Assembly (NCBI GenBank): GCA_964597045.1
Contig: CAZQWE010000004.1
Location: 124,001-188,000 of the forward strand
Reading direction: 5' to 3'
Origin: UBA9655 sp964597045
GTDB taxonomy: Bacteria > Pseudomonadota > Alphaproteobacteria > UBA9655
Length of the DNA: 64,000 nt
Below, in pieces: positions 41,438 to 51,138 of this stretch. Within the stretch, counting starts at the first letter, position 1. Each line of letters starts with the position of its first letter. The position numbers and the translations under genes were made by a program. Under the pieces are notes generated by a model that saw only the letters and a program-made list of their open reading frames with translations, did not search any database and had not been told where the DNA came from.

Positions 41438-43513
41438 ATGGCACGCCAAACTCCTCTTGATCGATATCGTAACATTGGTATTATGGCCCACATTGATGCG
41501 GGTAAAACAACAACGACTGAACGCGTTCTGTATTATACAGGAAAGTCTCATAAAATAGGTGAAGTCCATGAAGGGGCTGCGACCATGGACTGGATGGAGC
41601 AAGAGCAAGAGCGTGGTATTACGATCACATCAGCTGCAACAACGTGCTTCTGGAAAGATCACCGTATTAATATTATCGATACACCAGGGCACGTGGATTT
41701 CACCATTGAGGTGGAGCGTTCTCTGCGTGTTCTTGATGGAGCGGTTGCTGTATTCGACTCAGTAGCAGGTGTTGAACCTCAATCTGAGACCGTTTGGCGT
41801 CAGGCAGATAAGTATCACGTTCCCCGCATTTGCTTCGTGAACAAAATGGACCGTATCGGTGCTAACTTTTTCCGAACTGTTGATATGATTATTGATCGCT
41901 TAGGTGCAGTACCTCTTGTCATGCACTTGCCCATTGGATCTGAATCTGAATTCGTTGGACTGGTTGATCTTCTTCAAATGAAGGCCATTCGTTGGAAAGA
42001 CGAAACAATGGGTGCTGAATATGTCGTTGAAGATATTCCTGAGAATTTAAAGGCTCAAGCGGCTGAATACCATGAAAAGCTTGTCGAGACAGCTGTAGAG
42101 CAAGATGATACAGCTCTTGAAGCATACCTTGCAGGTGAACAACCTAGTGTAGAAACGCTCAAAAAATGCATCCGTAAAGGAACATTAAGTGCGAAGTTCG
42201 TTCCCGTTCTTTGTGGATCTGCATTTAAGAACAAAGGTGTCCAACCACTTCTAGATGCTGTCGTTGACTTCCTGCCGTCACCGCTTGATATTGGAGCTGT
42301 GAAAGGGGAATCCTTGGATGGTTCTCAAGAACTGATTCGGAGTCCATCGGATGATGAGCCGTTTTCAGGGTTGGCCTTTAAAATTATGACTGACCCGTTT
42401 GTGGGGTCACTATCATTCGTACGCGTTTATTCCGGCGTTCTGACTTCTGGATCTTACGTGCTTAACTCTATTAAGGATGAAAAGGAACGTGTTGGACGAA
42501 TGCTTCTTATGCACGCAAACTCACGTGAAGATATTAAGGAAGCTCGGGCAGGTGATATTGTTGCCTTGTGTGGCTTGAAGAACACAACAACGGGTGACAC
42601 GCTTTGCGATACAAGCAAGACTGTTATTCTTGAGCCTATGATTTTCCAAGAGCCGGTGATTGAAATTGCTGTGGAGCCAAAAACAAAGGCAGACCAGGAA
42701 AAAATGGGTATAGCCTTATCACGACTTGCGGCAGAAGATCCGACATTCCGTGTCACAACAGATTATGAATCTGGTCAAACAATTATTAAGGGAATGGGAG
42801 AGCTCCACCTTGATATTAAAGTCGACATTATGCGTCGTGAGTATAAAGTTGACGTTAATGTTGGTGAACCACAAGTTGCTTATCGTGAAACGATTACGAA
42901 AGCAGCAGAGGTGGATTATACCCACAAGAAGCAAACCGGTGGTGCAGGTCAATTCGCACGCATCAAGTTGCGTTTTGAACCTCAAGAAGCAGGAAAAGGA
43001 TATGAGTTTAAGAACTCAATCGTAGGTGGTTCCGTTCCAAAGGAATATATTCCTGGTGTAGAAAAAGGGTTGCAGCAAGCACTTCAAACAGGTGTTATTG
43101 CTGGATTCCCTATGATTGATTTTGCAGTGACATTGTACGATGGTGCCTACCATGATGTTGACTCAAGCGTTCTGGCTTTTGAAATAGCTGCTCGTGCAGC
43201 TTTCCGTGAAGGTGTTCCAAAGGCTGATCCACGTCTTCTAGAGCCCATCATGAAGGTTGAAGTTGTAACGCCGGAAGAATATATGGGTGATATCATTGGA
43301 GACTTAAATAGTCGTCGTGGTCAAGTTGCAGGAATGGATCAACGAGGAAATGCCCGCGTCATAGATGCATTTGTTCCACTTGCTTCTATGTTTGGCTATG
43401 TGAGTACCTTGCGTTCTATGAGCCAAGGACGAGCTCAATTCACCATGTTGTTTGATCATTATGAACAAGTTCCCCAGCATATAGCTGATGAAGTTAAGAC
43501 TAAATACGCATAG
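41438..43513 (+). CDS. fusA: Elongation factor G
   Basis: GTPase that drives translocation and, with RRF, ribosome recycling. 691 residues: G1 AHIDAGKTT, switch RGITITSAATT, G3 DTPGHVDF, G4 NKMD, domain IV with GGSVPKEYIPGVEKG and a C-terminal FGYVSTLRSMSQGRAQFTM. Complete and typical. Confidence 0.98.
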   Translation: MARQTPLDRYRNIGIMAHIDAGKTTTTERVLYYTGKSHKIGEVHEGAATMDWMEQEQERGITITSAATTCFWKDHRINIIDTPGHVDFTIEVERSLRVLDGAVAVFDSVAGVEPQSETVWRQADKYHVPRICFVNKMDRIGANFFRTVDMIIDRLGAVPLVMHLPIGSESEFVGLVDLLQMKAIRWKDETMGAEYVVEDIPENLKAQAAEYHEKLVETAVEQDDTALEAYLAGEQPSVETLKKCIRKGTLSAKFVPVLCGSAFKNKGVQPLLDAVVDFLPSPLDIGAVKGESLDGSQELIRSPSDDEPFSGLAFKIMTDPFVGSLSFVRVYSGVLTSGSYVLNSIKDEKERVGRMLLMHANSREDIKEARAGDIVALCGLKNTTTGDTLCDTSKTVILEPMIFQEPVIEIAVEPKTKADQEKMGIALSRLAAEDPTFRVTTDYESGQTIIKGMGELHLDIKVDIMRREYKVDVNVGEPQVAYRETITKAAEVDYTHKKQTGGAGQFARIKLRFEPQEAGKGYEFKNSIVGGSVPKEYIPGVEKGLQQALQTGVIAGFPMIDFAVTLYDGAYHDVDSSVLAFEIAARAAFREGVPKADPRLLEPIMKVEVVTPEEYMGDIIGDLNSRRGQVAGMDQRGNARVIDAFVPLASMFGYVSTLRSMSQGRAQFTMLFDHYEQVPQHIADEVKTKYA

Positions 43514-43528
43514 AAACGGAGAGAGAAA

Positions 43529-44719
43529 ATGGCAAAAGAGAAATTCGAGCGGACGAAACCGCATTGTAACATCGGAACGATTGGTCACGTAGACCATGGT
43601 AAGACGACGCTGACAGCGGCGATCACAAAGGTATTGTCAGAGCAAGGTGGGGCAAGCTTCACAGCTTATGACCAAATCGACAAGGCACCAGAAGAAAAAG
43701 CTCGTGGTATTACAATTTCCACAGCTCACGTTGAGTATGAGACAAAGAACCGTCACTACGCACACGTTGACTGCCCAGGCCATGCTGATTACGTCAAGAA
43801 CATGATTACTGGTGCGGCTCAGATGGACGGCGCAATCCTCGTCGTAAGTGCTGCAGATGGTCCAATGCCACAAACTCGTGAGCACATTCTTCTTGCACGT
43901 CAAGTCGGTGTTCCAGCGCTTGTTGTGTTTATGAACAAAGTTGACCAAGTGGATGACCCAGAACTCCTTGAGCTCGTTGAGATGGAAATCCGTGAACTTC
44001 TTTCATCCTACGGCTTCCCAGGAGATGATATTCCCATCGTTAAAGGATCCGCTCTTTGCGCCCTTGAAGGTCGTGAAGACCCGATTGGAAAAGATGCGAT
44101 CAACAATTTGATGACAGCTGTTGACACATATATCCCACAACCAGAACGCGCGATTGACAAGCCATTCTTGATGCCAATTGAAGACGTGTTCTCAATCTCA
44201 GGACGTGGTACTGTTGTAACCGGTCGTGTTGAGTCCGGTGTTGTCAAGGTTGGAGAAGAGTGCGAAATCATTGGCCTCAAGCCAACAGTGAAGACAACAG
44301 TTACTGGCGTTGAAATGTTCCGTAAGCTCCTTGATCAAGGTCAAGCAGGAGACAACGTTGGAGCGCTTCTCCGTGGAACAAAACGTGAAGACGTTGAACG
44401 TGGTCAAGTTCTCGCGAAGCCAGGTTCAATCACACCACACACGAACTTTAAGTGTGAAGCCTACATCCTGAAGAAGGAAGAGGGCGGACGCCACACGCCA
44501 TTTTTTGCGAACTACCGTCCACAGTTTTATTTCCGTACAACGGACGTAACAGGAACAGTAAAGCTCCCATCCGGAGTAGAGATGGTGATGCCCGGCGACA
44601 ACATTGCGATGGAAGTCGAGCTGATTGCACCGATTGCGATGGACGAAGGACTCCGTTTCGCGATTCGTGAAGGTGGTCGTACGGTCGGTGCTGGTGTTGT
44701 GGCTTCGATCATTAAGTAG
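43529..44719 (+). CDS. tuf: Elongation factor Tu (copy 2)
   Basis: Second EF-Tu gene, in the rpsL-rpsG-fusA-tuf context. Its 396 residues equal those of copy 1. The first 1163 coding bases appear identical; from 44692 five silent changes occur in the final codons (GCT, GGT, GTT, GTG, AAG against GCA, GGC, GTC, GTC, AAA). Upstream and downstream flanks are unrelated to those of copy 1. Preceded by GGAGAG. It leads into rpsJ after 44 bases. Confidence 0.98.
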   Translation: MAKEKFERTKPHCNIGTIGHVDHGKTTLTAAITKVLSEQGGASFTAYDQIDKAPEEKARGITISTAHVEYETKNRHYAHVDCPGHADYVKNMITGAAQMDGAILVVSAADGPMPQTREHILLARQVGVPALVVFMNKVDQVDDPELLELVEMEIRELLSSYGFPGDDIPIVKGSALCALEGREDPIGKDAINNLMTAVDTYIPQPERAIDKPFLMPIEDVFSISGRGTVVTGRVESGVVKVGEECEIIGLKPTVKTTVTGVEMFRKLLDQGQAGDNVGALLRGTKREDVERGQVLAKPGSITPHTNFKCEAYILKKEEGGRHTPFFANYRPQFYFRTTDVTGTVKLPSGVEMVMPGDNIAMEVELIAPIAMDEGLRFAIREGGRTVGAGVVASIIK

Positions 44720-44763
44720 GATTGTTATCTGTGTCACTATGAGGTGCACAAAAGGAAGTAAAA

Positions 44764-45075
44764 ATGAGTGAAAACCAAAATATACGCATACGTCTTCAGG
44801 CCTATGATTACAGAGTCTTAGACCAGTCGACGAGTGAAATTGTAAACACGGCTAAGAGAACTGGGGCCAAAGTATGTGGGCCTATTCCTCTCCCAACCGA
44901 TATTGAAAAGTTTTGCGTACTTCGTTCACCTCATATTGACAAAAAGTCTCGTGAACAGTTTGAAATGAGAACGCATAAGAGGCTTTTGGATATTACAGAA
45001 TGGTCACCGCAGACAGTTGATGCTCTGATGAAGCTCGATTTGCCTGCTGGTGTTGATGTTGAAATTAAACTTTAG
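44764..45075 (+). CDS. rpsJ: 30S ribosomal protein S10
   Basis: First gene of the S10 operon. 103 residues, IRIRLQAYDYRVLDQST and GPIPLPTDIEKFCVLRSPHI are typical; S10 also serves as NusE in antitermination. Preceded by AAAGGAAG. The gap to tuf2 is too short for an E. coli-like S10 leader. Confidence 0.98.
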   Translation: MSENQNIRIRLQAYDYRVLDQSTSEIVNTAKRTGAKVCGPIPLPTDIEKFCVLRSPHIDKKSREQFEMRTHKRLLDITEWSPQTVDALMKLDLPAGVDVEIKL

Positions 45076-45086
45076 GGGCGCTAACG

Positions 45087-45854
45087 ATGCGAACAGGCTT
45101 GATAGCTGAAAAAGTAGGGATGACCCGCCTTCTTACGGAAAAGGGCGAACATATTCCCATCACACTTCTGAAAGTGGAAAACTGTCAGGTTGTGTCAACA
45201 AAAACCACTGAGAAGGATGGTTATACTGCTTTGCAACTTGGTGTTGGAGTTGGTAACGTAAGAAAAGTCTCAAATGCAATGCGTGGGCATTATGCTAAAT
45301 CTAAGGTTGAACCCAAAAGGAAGCTAGTTGAATTTAGGGTACCTGAAGATGCAATGCTAGCGGTTGGGGACCAACTTTCTGTTGAGCATTTCCTTACAGG
45401 TCAATATGTAGATATTACAGGGACATCTGTGGGTAAAGGTTTTGCTGGTGCTATGAAGCGTCACAACTTTGGTGGTTTAAGAGCCAGCCACGGTGTTTCA
45501 ATCTCTCACCGTTCGCATGGCTCAACGGGACAAAGACAAGATCCAGGTAAGGTTTTTAAAGGTAAGAAGATGGCTGGTCACCTCGGTGATGAGCGTGTAA
45601 CCATTCAGAGTTTGGAAGTGGTACTAACAGATCCTACGAATGGACTCATTGGTATTCGCGGGGCGATTCCTGGAAATCCTGGGAACTTCGTCATCCTCAA
45701 GGATGCTGTGAAGAAAAAAGCTCCAAAAGATCTTCCCTTTCCTGCAGCACTTGTAGGTTCAAGCAAACCAAAACTAGAAGCTGAAGCTCCTATAGCGCCT
45801 GCTCAAGCCGAGCCAGTAGCACAAGAGCCAGAACAACCTGTTGAGGCAGAATAA
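45087..45854 (+). CDS. rplC: 50S ribosomal protein L3 with acidic tail
   Basis: Early 50S assembly protein. 255 residues: MRTGLIAEKVGMTRL start, FAGAMKRHNFGGLRASHGVS core, then a C-terminal extension of about 35 residues rich in Pro, Ala and Glu (APIAPAQAEPVAQEPEQPVE), longer than the E. coli protein (209). Confidence 0.97.
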   Translation: MRTGLIAEKVGMTRLLTEKGEHIPITLLKVENCQVVSTKTTEKDGYTALQLGVGVGNVRKVSNAMRGHYAKSKVEPKRKLVEFRVPEDAMLAVGDQLSVEHFLTGQYVDITGTSVGKGFAGAMKRHNFGGLRASHGVSISHRSHGSTGQRQDPGKVFKGKKMAGHLGDERVTIQSLEVVLTDPTNGLIGIRGAIPGNPGNFVILKDAVKKKAPKDLPFPAALVGSSKPKLEAEAPIAPAQAEPVAQEPEQPVEAE

Positions 45855-45855
45855 G

Positions 45856-46476
45856 ATGAAGTACGAAGTTCGTAATTTTGATAACAAGAAAGTTGGTGAG
45901 ATTCAGCTGAATGCTGAGATCTTTTCAGCTCCAGTGAGACAAGACATCCTTGCAAGAATGGTACATTGGCAGCTCGCTAAGAGGCGCGCCGGTACACATG
46001 CAACAAAGACAATTAGCCAAATAAGTGGCACAACGCGTAAACCATGGAAGCAAAAGGGAACCGGCCGTGCACGTCAAGGAAGTTTGCGTTCACCCCAATT
46101 CCGTGGAGGTGCGACAATCTTTGGACCTCTACCTCGTGATCATGGGTATAGCTTGCCCAAGAAGGTTCGTCAGTTAGCACTTAAAACGGCTTTATCTTCA
46201 AAAACAGCAACAGGTTCATTGCTTGTTGTAGAAGATCTCAATATTGGGAGTACCAAGACCAAAGATCTTATAAAGAAATTTGAAGCCCTTGGCTTACGTT
46301 CAGCATTGATTATTGATGGCGCTGAGGTTAATAAAGATTTTGCACGTTCTGCTGCAAACTTACCTGGCGTTGACGTTCTTCCTCAACAAGGGATTAATGT
46401 CTATGACATTTTGCGTCATGATCATCTCGTGTTGACAAAGGCTGCAATTAGTAACTTAGAAAGCAGACTAAAATGA
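45856..46476 (+). CDS. rplD: 50S ribosomal protein L4
   Basis: 206 residues lining the exit tunnel with KPWKQKGTGRARQGSLRSPQ, the tunnel loop. ATG 45856 follows the rplC stop directly; the TTG at 45841 lies inside rplC and is rejected. Its stop overlaps the rplW ATG (ATGA). Confidence 0.97.
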   Translation: MKYEVRNFDNKKVGEIQLNAEIFSAPVRQDILARMVHWQLAKRRAGTHATKTISQISGTTRKPWKQKGTGRARQGSLRSPQFRGGATIFGPLPRDHGYSLPKKVRQLALKTALSSKTATGSLLVVEDLNIGSTKTKDLIKKFEALGLRSALIIDGAEVNKDFARSAANLPGVDVLPQQGINVYDILRHDHLVLTKAAISNLESRLK

Positions 46477-46796
46477 GTAAGGTAGCAAAGAAAACACCAA
46501 GCCTACAGACGGAAAGGCTTTATAAAATCATTACTTCGCCAATTGTGACTGAAAAGTCAACAAAAGCAAGTGAGTTAAATAAATTCTCATTTAATGTAGA
46601 TTTATGTGCAACTAAGCCAGAAATAAAAAATGCTGTTGAGGAAATATTTAAGGTTAAGGTAACAGCCGTTAATACAATGCGCGTTAAGGGCAAAGTCAAA
46701 CGGTTTAGAGGAAGAATCGGTCAGCGTCAGGATCGGAAGAAAGCGATCGTGACATTGGCAGAGGGAAGTTCAATGGATATTGGATCAGGATTATAA
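46473..46796 (+). CDS. rplW: 50S ribosomal protein L23
   Basis: 107 residues, the trigger-factor and SRP docking protein at the tunnel exit. YKIITSPIVTEKSTKASELN and KVKVTAVNTMRVKGKVKRFRG are typical. Confidence 0.97.
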   Translation: MSKVAKKTPSLQTERLYKIITSPIVTEKSTKASELNKFSFNVDLCATKPEIKNAVEEIFKVKVTAVNTMRVKGKVKRFRGRIGQRQDRKKAIVTLAEGSSMDIGSGL

Positions 46797-46799
46797 AAG

Positions 46800-47624
46800 A
46801 TGAGTTTAAAGCATTATAAACCAGTCAATGCATCACAAAGAGGTTTGATCCTTGTAGATCGAAGTGAACTCTGGAAAGGCGCTCCCGTAAAAGCTCTTAC
46901 TGAAGGACTGAAAAAAAAGGGCGGACGTAACAATATGGGCCGAATAACCACACATCACCAAGGTGGTGGTCATAAAAGGCGCTACAGATTTGTTGATTTT
47001 AAACGCACAAAAAGGGACGTTCCAGCAATCGTTGAGCGTCTTGAATATGATCCTAATCGTACTGCTTTTATTGCGCTTATAAAATACTCTGATGGAGAAC
47101 AGTCCTACATACTTGCACCCCAACGTTTGACAGCGGGTGACCAGGTTATCTCAGGTGATAAAGCTGATATTAAACCAGGTAATGCAATGCTTCTCAAGAA
47201 TATGCCTGTTGGAACAATAATTCACAATGTGGAGATGAAGCCAGGTAAGGGCGGTCAATTGGCACGATCTGCAGGAACATATATTCAACTTGTTGGTCGT
47301 GATGGTCCAGCTGCGATATTAAAATTAACTTCAGGTGAGGTTCGTAAGGTCAGCGGTGAGTGTATGGCAACTGTTGGGGCTCTTTCTAATCCTGATCAAA
47401 AGAACATCAATCTGGGTAAAGCAGGGCGTAATCGTTGGTTGGGGATTCGCCCCACGGTTCGTGGTGTTGCAATGAACCCAATTGACCATCCTCACGGAGG
47501 TGGTGAAGGGCGTACATCAGGTGGTCGTCACCCCTGTACACCATGGGGTAAGCCGACAAAAGGTAAGAAGACACGTAATAGAAAGAAAGCCTCGTCTAAT
47601 CAAATTATTAGACGTCGTAAGTAA
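46800..47624 (+). CDS. rplB: 50S ribosomal protein L2
   Basis: 274 residues, needed for subunit joining and peptidyl transfer. GRITTHHQGGGHKRRYR and the C-terminal GVAMNPIDHPHGGGEGRTSG, which has the functionally important His, are intact. Confidence 0.98.
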   Translation: MSLKHYKPVNASQRGLILVDRSELWKGAPVKALTEGLKKKGGRNNMGRITTHHQGGGHKRRYRFVDFKRTKRDVPAIVERLEYDPNRTAFIALIKYSDGEQSYILAPQRLTAGDQVISGDKADIKPGNAMLLKNMPVGTIIHNVEMKPGKGGQLARSAGTYIQLVGRDGPAAILKLTSGEVRKVSGECMATVGALSNPDQKNINLGKAGRNRWLGIRPTVRGVAMNPIDHPHGGGEGRTSGGRHPCTPWGKPTKGKKTRNRKKASSNQIIRRRK

Positions 47625-47639
47625 AAAGGAGCAAAGTCA

Positions 47640-47918
47640 GTGGCACGTTCAGTTTGGAAAGGACCCTTTATTGATGGATATCTGCTTAAGAAAGCAGAGA
47701 CAAGTCGTGAGTCAGGTCGTAAGGAAGTTATTAAATCCTGGTCTCGAAGGTCTACAATTCTTCCTCAGTTTGTGGGACTTACATTTGGGGTCTATAATGG
47801 ACATAAGTTTATCCCCGTACTCGTTACGGAAAATATGATTGGTCATAAGTTTGGTGAGTTCGCTCCTACAAGGACCTATCATGGACACTCAGCGGATAAG
47901 AAGGCGAAAAGAGGTTAG
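47640..47918 (+). CDS. rpsS: 30S ribosomal protein S19
   Basis: 92 residues from a GTG start (RSVWKGPFIDGYLLKKAE), with AAGGAG ten bases before. C-terminal FGEFAPTRTYHGHSADKK is typical of S19. Confidence 0.97.
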   Translation: MARSVWKGPFIDGYLLKKAETSRESGRKEVIKSWSRRSTILPQFVGLTFGVYNGHKFIPVLVTENMIGHKFGEFAPTRTYHGHSADKKAKRG

Positions 47919-47920
47919 TT

Positions 47921-48301
47921 ATGTCGAAACCAAAGACACCTAGAAAATTACCAAGTAATGCCGCCATCGCAAACTTACGAATGATTCGTATTAGTCCTCG
48001 TAAGTTGAATTTGGTCGCCCAAATGATTCGTGGCAAAAAAGTCAACAATGCAATAGATGCATTGACATTTTCGCCAAAAAGAATTGCAAATGATGTAAAA
48101 AAAGCGTTACTCTCTGCTATTGCAAATGCAGAAAACAACCACGGTTTGGACATTGACAGATTGTTCGTGTCAGAGGCAACTGTTGGAAAAGCATTGGTAA
48201 TGAAGAGATTAGATATTCGTGGGCGAAGCAAAGCGGGAAGGATAACAAAGCCTTTCAGTAACCTTCGCATAATTGTTACAGAAACTGGAGAAGCAGCGTA
48301 A
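47921..48301 (+). CDS. rplV: 50S ribosomal protein L22
   Basis: 126 residues, tunnel-wall protein. ISPRKLNLVAQMIRGKKVNN and a C-terminal RGRSKAGRITKPFSNLRIIV. Its TAA shares one base with the rpsC ATG (TAATG). Confidence 0.97.
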   Translation: MSKPKTPRKLPSNAAIANLRMIRISPRKLNLVAQMIRGKKVNNAIDALTFSPKRIANDVKKALLSAIANAENNHGLDIDRLFVSEATVGKALVMKRLDIRGRSKAGRITKPFSNLRIIVTETGEAA

Positions 48302-48987
48302 TGGGTCAAAAAGTTAATCCAATCGGTTTACGGCTCGGAATCAATAGAACTTGGGATTCAAGATGGTTCGCGCGCCAAGATTATTCAACCCTTCTCCATC
48401 AAGATATAAAATTGAGAGAGTTTATTAAAGACCGACTATCACAAGCTGGAATTTCAAAAATTGTTATTGAGCGTCCAGCTAAGAAAGCAAGAGTTACAAT
48501 TCATACAGCTCGCCCAGGTATCGTCATTGGCAAAAAGGGAGCTGATATTGAAAAGCTCAAATCAGAACTGTCTAAAATTGCAGGAACTGAAGTCAGTCTC
48601 AATATTTTGGAAATTCGTAAACCAGAGCTTGACGCGAAGCTTGCCGCTGATTCAATCGCACAACAGTTGGAACGTCGAGTGACCTTCCGTCGTGCAATGA
48701 AGCGGGCTATTCAATCGGCCATGAAGTTGGGAGCTAAAGGAATTCGTGTAAACGTCAGTGGACGTCTTGGCGGTACGGATATTGCTCGTATGGAGTGGTA
48801 TCGTGAAGGTCAAGTGCCACTTCATACATTCCGTGCTGATATCGACTATGGTGAGAGCACTGCGAAAACAACCTATGGAACGATAGGTATTAAGGTATGG
48901 ATTTATAAGGGCGACATTATGGAGCATGACCCAATGGCGCTTGATAAGAGAAATGCTCAACATACAGTTAATAGAACGGCGAGTTAG
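48301..48987 (+). CDS. rpsC: 30S ribosomal protein S3
   Basis: 228 residues with a KH domain (HTARPGIVIGKKGADIEKLK) and the C-terminal GRLGGTDIARMEWYREGQVP. Part of the mRNA entry helicase. Confidence 0.98.
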   Translation: MGQKVNPIGLRLGINRTWDSRWFARQDYSTLLHQDIKLREFIKDRLSQAGISKIVIERPAKKARVTIHTARPGIVIGKKGADIEKLKSELSKIAGTEVSLNILEIRKPELDAKLAADSIAQQLERRVTFRRAMKRAIQSAMKLGAKGIRVNVSGRLGGTDIARMEWYREGQVPLHTFRADIDYGESTAKTTYGTIGIKVWIYKGDIMEHDPMALDKRNAQHTVNRTAS

Positions 48988-48999
48988 AGGATCTTATAG

Positions 49000-49422
49000 A
49001 TGTTACAGCCAAAGAAAACAAAATATAGAAAAGGCTTTAAAGGCCGTATTCATGGAAACGCTAAAGGCGGAACAAGTTTAAACTTTGGCGCGTTTGGACT
49101 TAAAGCCATCGCTCCCGAGCGTGTAACCTCTCGCCAAATAGAAGCCGCACGTCGTGCTATTACACGTCATATTAAGCGTGCTGGACGCGTTTGGATCCGT
49201 GTATTTCCTGATGTGCCTGTTTCTGCAAAACCCGCTGAAGTTCGTATGGGAAGTGGAAAGGGCTCTACGGAATATTGGGCATGTCGTGTTCATCCAGGAA
49301 GAGTAATGTTTGAGCTAGATGGTGTTCCAGAAGGACTTGCAAGAGAAGCTTTTGCACTTGCAGCAGCGAAACTGCCGCTTGCGACAAAGTTTATATCCCG
49401 TGAGACAAGAGGAATTGAATAA
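49000..49422 (+). CDS. rplP: 50S ribosomal protein L16
   Basis: 140 residues, MLQPKKTKYRKGFKGRIHG start and RMGSGKGSTEYWACRVHPGR near the peptidyl-transferase contact. Overlaps rpmC by one base. Confidence 0.97.
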   Translation: MLQPKKTKYRKGFKGRIHGNAKGGTSLNFGAFGLKAIAPERVTSRQIEAARRAITRHIKRAGRVWIRVFPDVPVSAKPAEVRMGSGKGSTEYWACRVHPGRVMFELDGVPEGLAREAFALAAAKLPLATKFISRETRGIE

Positions 49423-49616
49423 TGAAATGGCATGATGTTAAACAACTAGATGATAAAGCCCTTAATGGCAAAATTATCGAATTGAGAAAAGAATTAATGG
49501 GACTGCGGTTCAAGCAAGCAACGGGACAAGTTGAGAAGACTCATCAATTTGATGTTGCAAGGAAAACAATAGCACGGATGAAGACGTTGCTGAACCAACG
49601 TTCAAAGTCGGCTTAA
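49422..49616 (+). CDS. rpmC: 50S ribosomal protein L29
   Basis: 64 residues, two-helix protein near the exit tunnel with IIELRKELMGLRFKQATGQ. Confidence 0.96.
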   Translation: MKWHDVKQLDDKALNGKIIELRKELMGLRFKQATGQVEKTHQFDVARKTIARMKTLLNQRSKSA

Positions 49617-49626
49617 GGAGTTTGTG

Positions 49627-49866
49627 ATGCCAAAGAGAATATTAACAGGAACAGTTGTAAGCGCCAAATGCGATAAGACAGTTACCGTAAAGGTCGAGAG
49701 ACGTGTGAAACACCCTCTTTACCATAAGTTCATGACTAGGTCGAAGAAGTATGCGGCTCACGATGAACAAAACCGTTGTAAGGAGGGAGAAGTGGTGAGC
49801 ATCATTGAATGCAAACCATATTCAAAGTCCAAGACATGGCAAGTAATTTTTGAAGCGGCAAGTTAA
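49627..49866 (+). CDS. rpsQ: 30S ribosomal protein S17
   Basis: 79 residues, RILTGTVVSAKCDKTVTVKV and KYAAHDEQNRCKEGEVVSI. AAGGAG six bases before ATG 49627 decides against the GTG one codon upstream. Confidence 0.97.
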   Translation: MPKRILTGTVVSAKCDKTVTVKVERRVKHPLYHKFMTRSKKYAAHDEQNRCKEGEVVSIIECKPYSKSKTWQVIFEAAS

Positions 49867-49878
49867 GGAGATTAAAAG

Positions 49879-50247
49879 ATGATTCAGATGCAAACCAACC
49901 TGAAGGTGGCCGACAATTCCGGTGCCCGTCGGGTGCAGTGCATCAAGGTTCTGGGCGGTTCTAAACGAAAGACTGCTGCAGTCGGTGATGTAATTGTTGT
50001 ATCAGTAAAGGATGCAATCCCTCGGGGTCGCGTTAAGAAGGGTGATGTTCGCCGTGCAGTGATCGTAAGAACTGCAAAGGAAATACGTCGCCCGGATGGA
50101 AGTGCTATACGTTTTGATGATAATGCGGCAGTCCTTATTAATCAACAAGGAGAGCCAATTGGAACGCGTATCTTCGGACCCGTAACCCGTGAGCTTCGTG
50201 GCAAAGAGTTTATGAAGATTATATCACTCGCACCGGAGGTAATATAA
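49879..50247 (+). CDS. rplN: 50S ribosomal protein L14
   Basis: 122 residues, MIQMQTNLKVADNSGARRVQ start. It is the binding partner of RsfS, whose gene is at 4225. Its TAA shares one base with the rplX ATG. Confidence 0.98.
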   Translation: MIQMQTNLKVADNSGARRVQCIKVLGGSKRKTAAVGDVIVVSVKDAIPRGRVKKGDVRRAVIVRTAKEIRRPDGSAIRFDDNAAVLINQQGEPIGTRIFGPVTRELRGKEFMKIISLAPEVI

Positions 50248-50570
50248 TGGCTAGAAAGTTTCAAATTAAAAAGGGCGATAATGTTCACGTCATTGCGGGT
50301 AAAGATAAAGGCCGTACAGGAACAGTTCTAAAGGTTATACGTGATGAAGATCGTGTTATTGTTCAAGGTGTTAACCTTATCAAGAAACACCAAAAGCAAT
50401 CAATGGGCCAAGAAGGCGGAATTATTCAAAGAGAAGCTGCTCTTCATATTTCAAATGTTGCCCATATTGATCCCGTTTCAAAGAAGCCAACGCGTATTGG
50501 TATAAAGATTCTCGAAGATGGACGTAAAGTGCGTGTTGCAAAACGTTCCGGCGAGACAATTGATAGTTAG
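50247..50570 (+). CDS. rplX: 50S ribosomal protein L24
   Basis: 107 residues with KOW motif IKKGDNVHVIAGKDKGRTGT; starts 50S assembly. Confidence 0.97.
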   Translation: MARKFQIKKGDNVHVIAGKDKGRTGTVLKVIRDEDRVIVQGVNLIKKHQKQSMGQEGGIIQREAALHISNVAHIDPVSKKPTRIGIKILEDGRKVRVAKRSGETIDS

Positions 50571-50578
50571 GAATGACA

Positions 50579-51124
50579 ATGGCACGTTTAAAGATTCATT
50601 ATGAAAAGACTCTTAAGCCAGACTTACTAAAGGAATTGGGATACAAAAATCCATTCCAAGTGCCTAGGCTAGAGAAGATTGTTATTAACATGGGGCTTGG
50701 TTCTGCTGCTCAAGACAATCGTAAAGCACAAGCTGCACTCGAAGAGCTTGCGCTTATTGCAGGCCAGAAACCAACATTGACAAAAGCAAAGCAGTCTATT
50801 GCCGGATTCAAGCTTCGTGAAGGTATGAATATTGGTGCACGCGTGACATTAAGGCGTGACAGAATGTATGAATTTCTGGATCGTCTTGTAAATATAGCGA
50901 TGCCACGCATAAGAGACTTTAGAGGAATTTCGCCTAAGAGTTTTGATGGACGGGGAAATTATACAATGGGTATTAAAGAGCATATTGTATTCCCAGAAAT
51001 TAACTATGATAAGGTGGATCAAATTCGAGGAATGGATATAACCTTCGTCACAACAGCGAGTTCAGACTCAGAAGGGCTTGCTCTTCTGAAAGGATTTGAA
51101 TTGCCCTTTACAGGTCAGAAATAG
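50579..51124 (+). CDS. rplE: 50S ribosomal protein L5
   Basis: 181 residues, 5S rRNA-binding protein. IVINMGLGSAAQDNRKAQ and GRGNYTMGIKEHIVFPEI are typical. ATG 50579 has AGGA six bases upstream; ATG 50573 touches that motif and is less likely. Confidence 0.97.
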   Translation: MARLKIHYEKTLKPDLLKELGYKNPFQVPRLEKIVINMGLGSAAQDNRKAQAALEELALIAGQKPTLTKAKQSIAGFKLREGMNIGARVTLRRDRMYEFLDRLVNIAMPRIRDFRGISPKSFDGRGNYTMGIKEHIVFPEINYDKVDQIRGMDITFVTTASSDSEGLALLKGFELPFTGQK

Positions 51125-51138
51125 GGCAGGAGAGAGAG

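Noticed and set aside
41180..41608. 142-codon minus-strand frame over rpsG/fusA junction
   Set aside because: It is antisense to two essential genes and has no protein-like features beyond composition.
48652..48963. Antisense frames within the ribosomal protein cluster
   Set aside because: Many long antisense frames occur here because of codon bias in highly expressed genes; none has a start context or family match.
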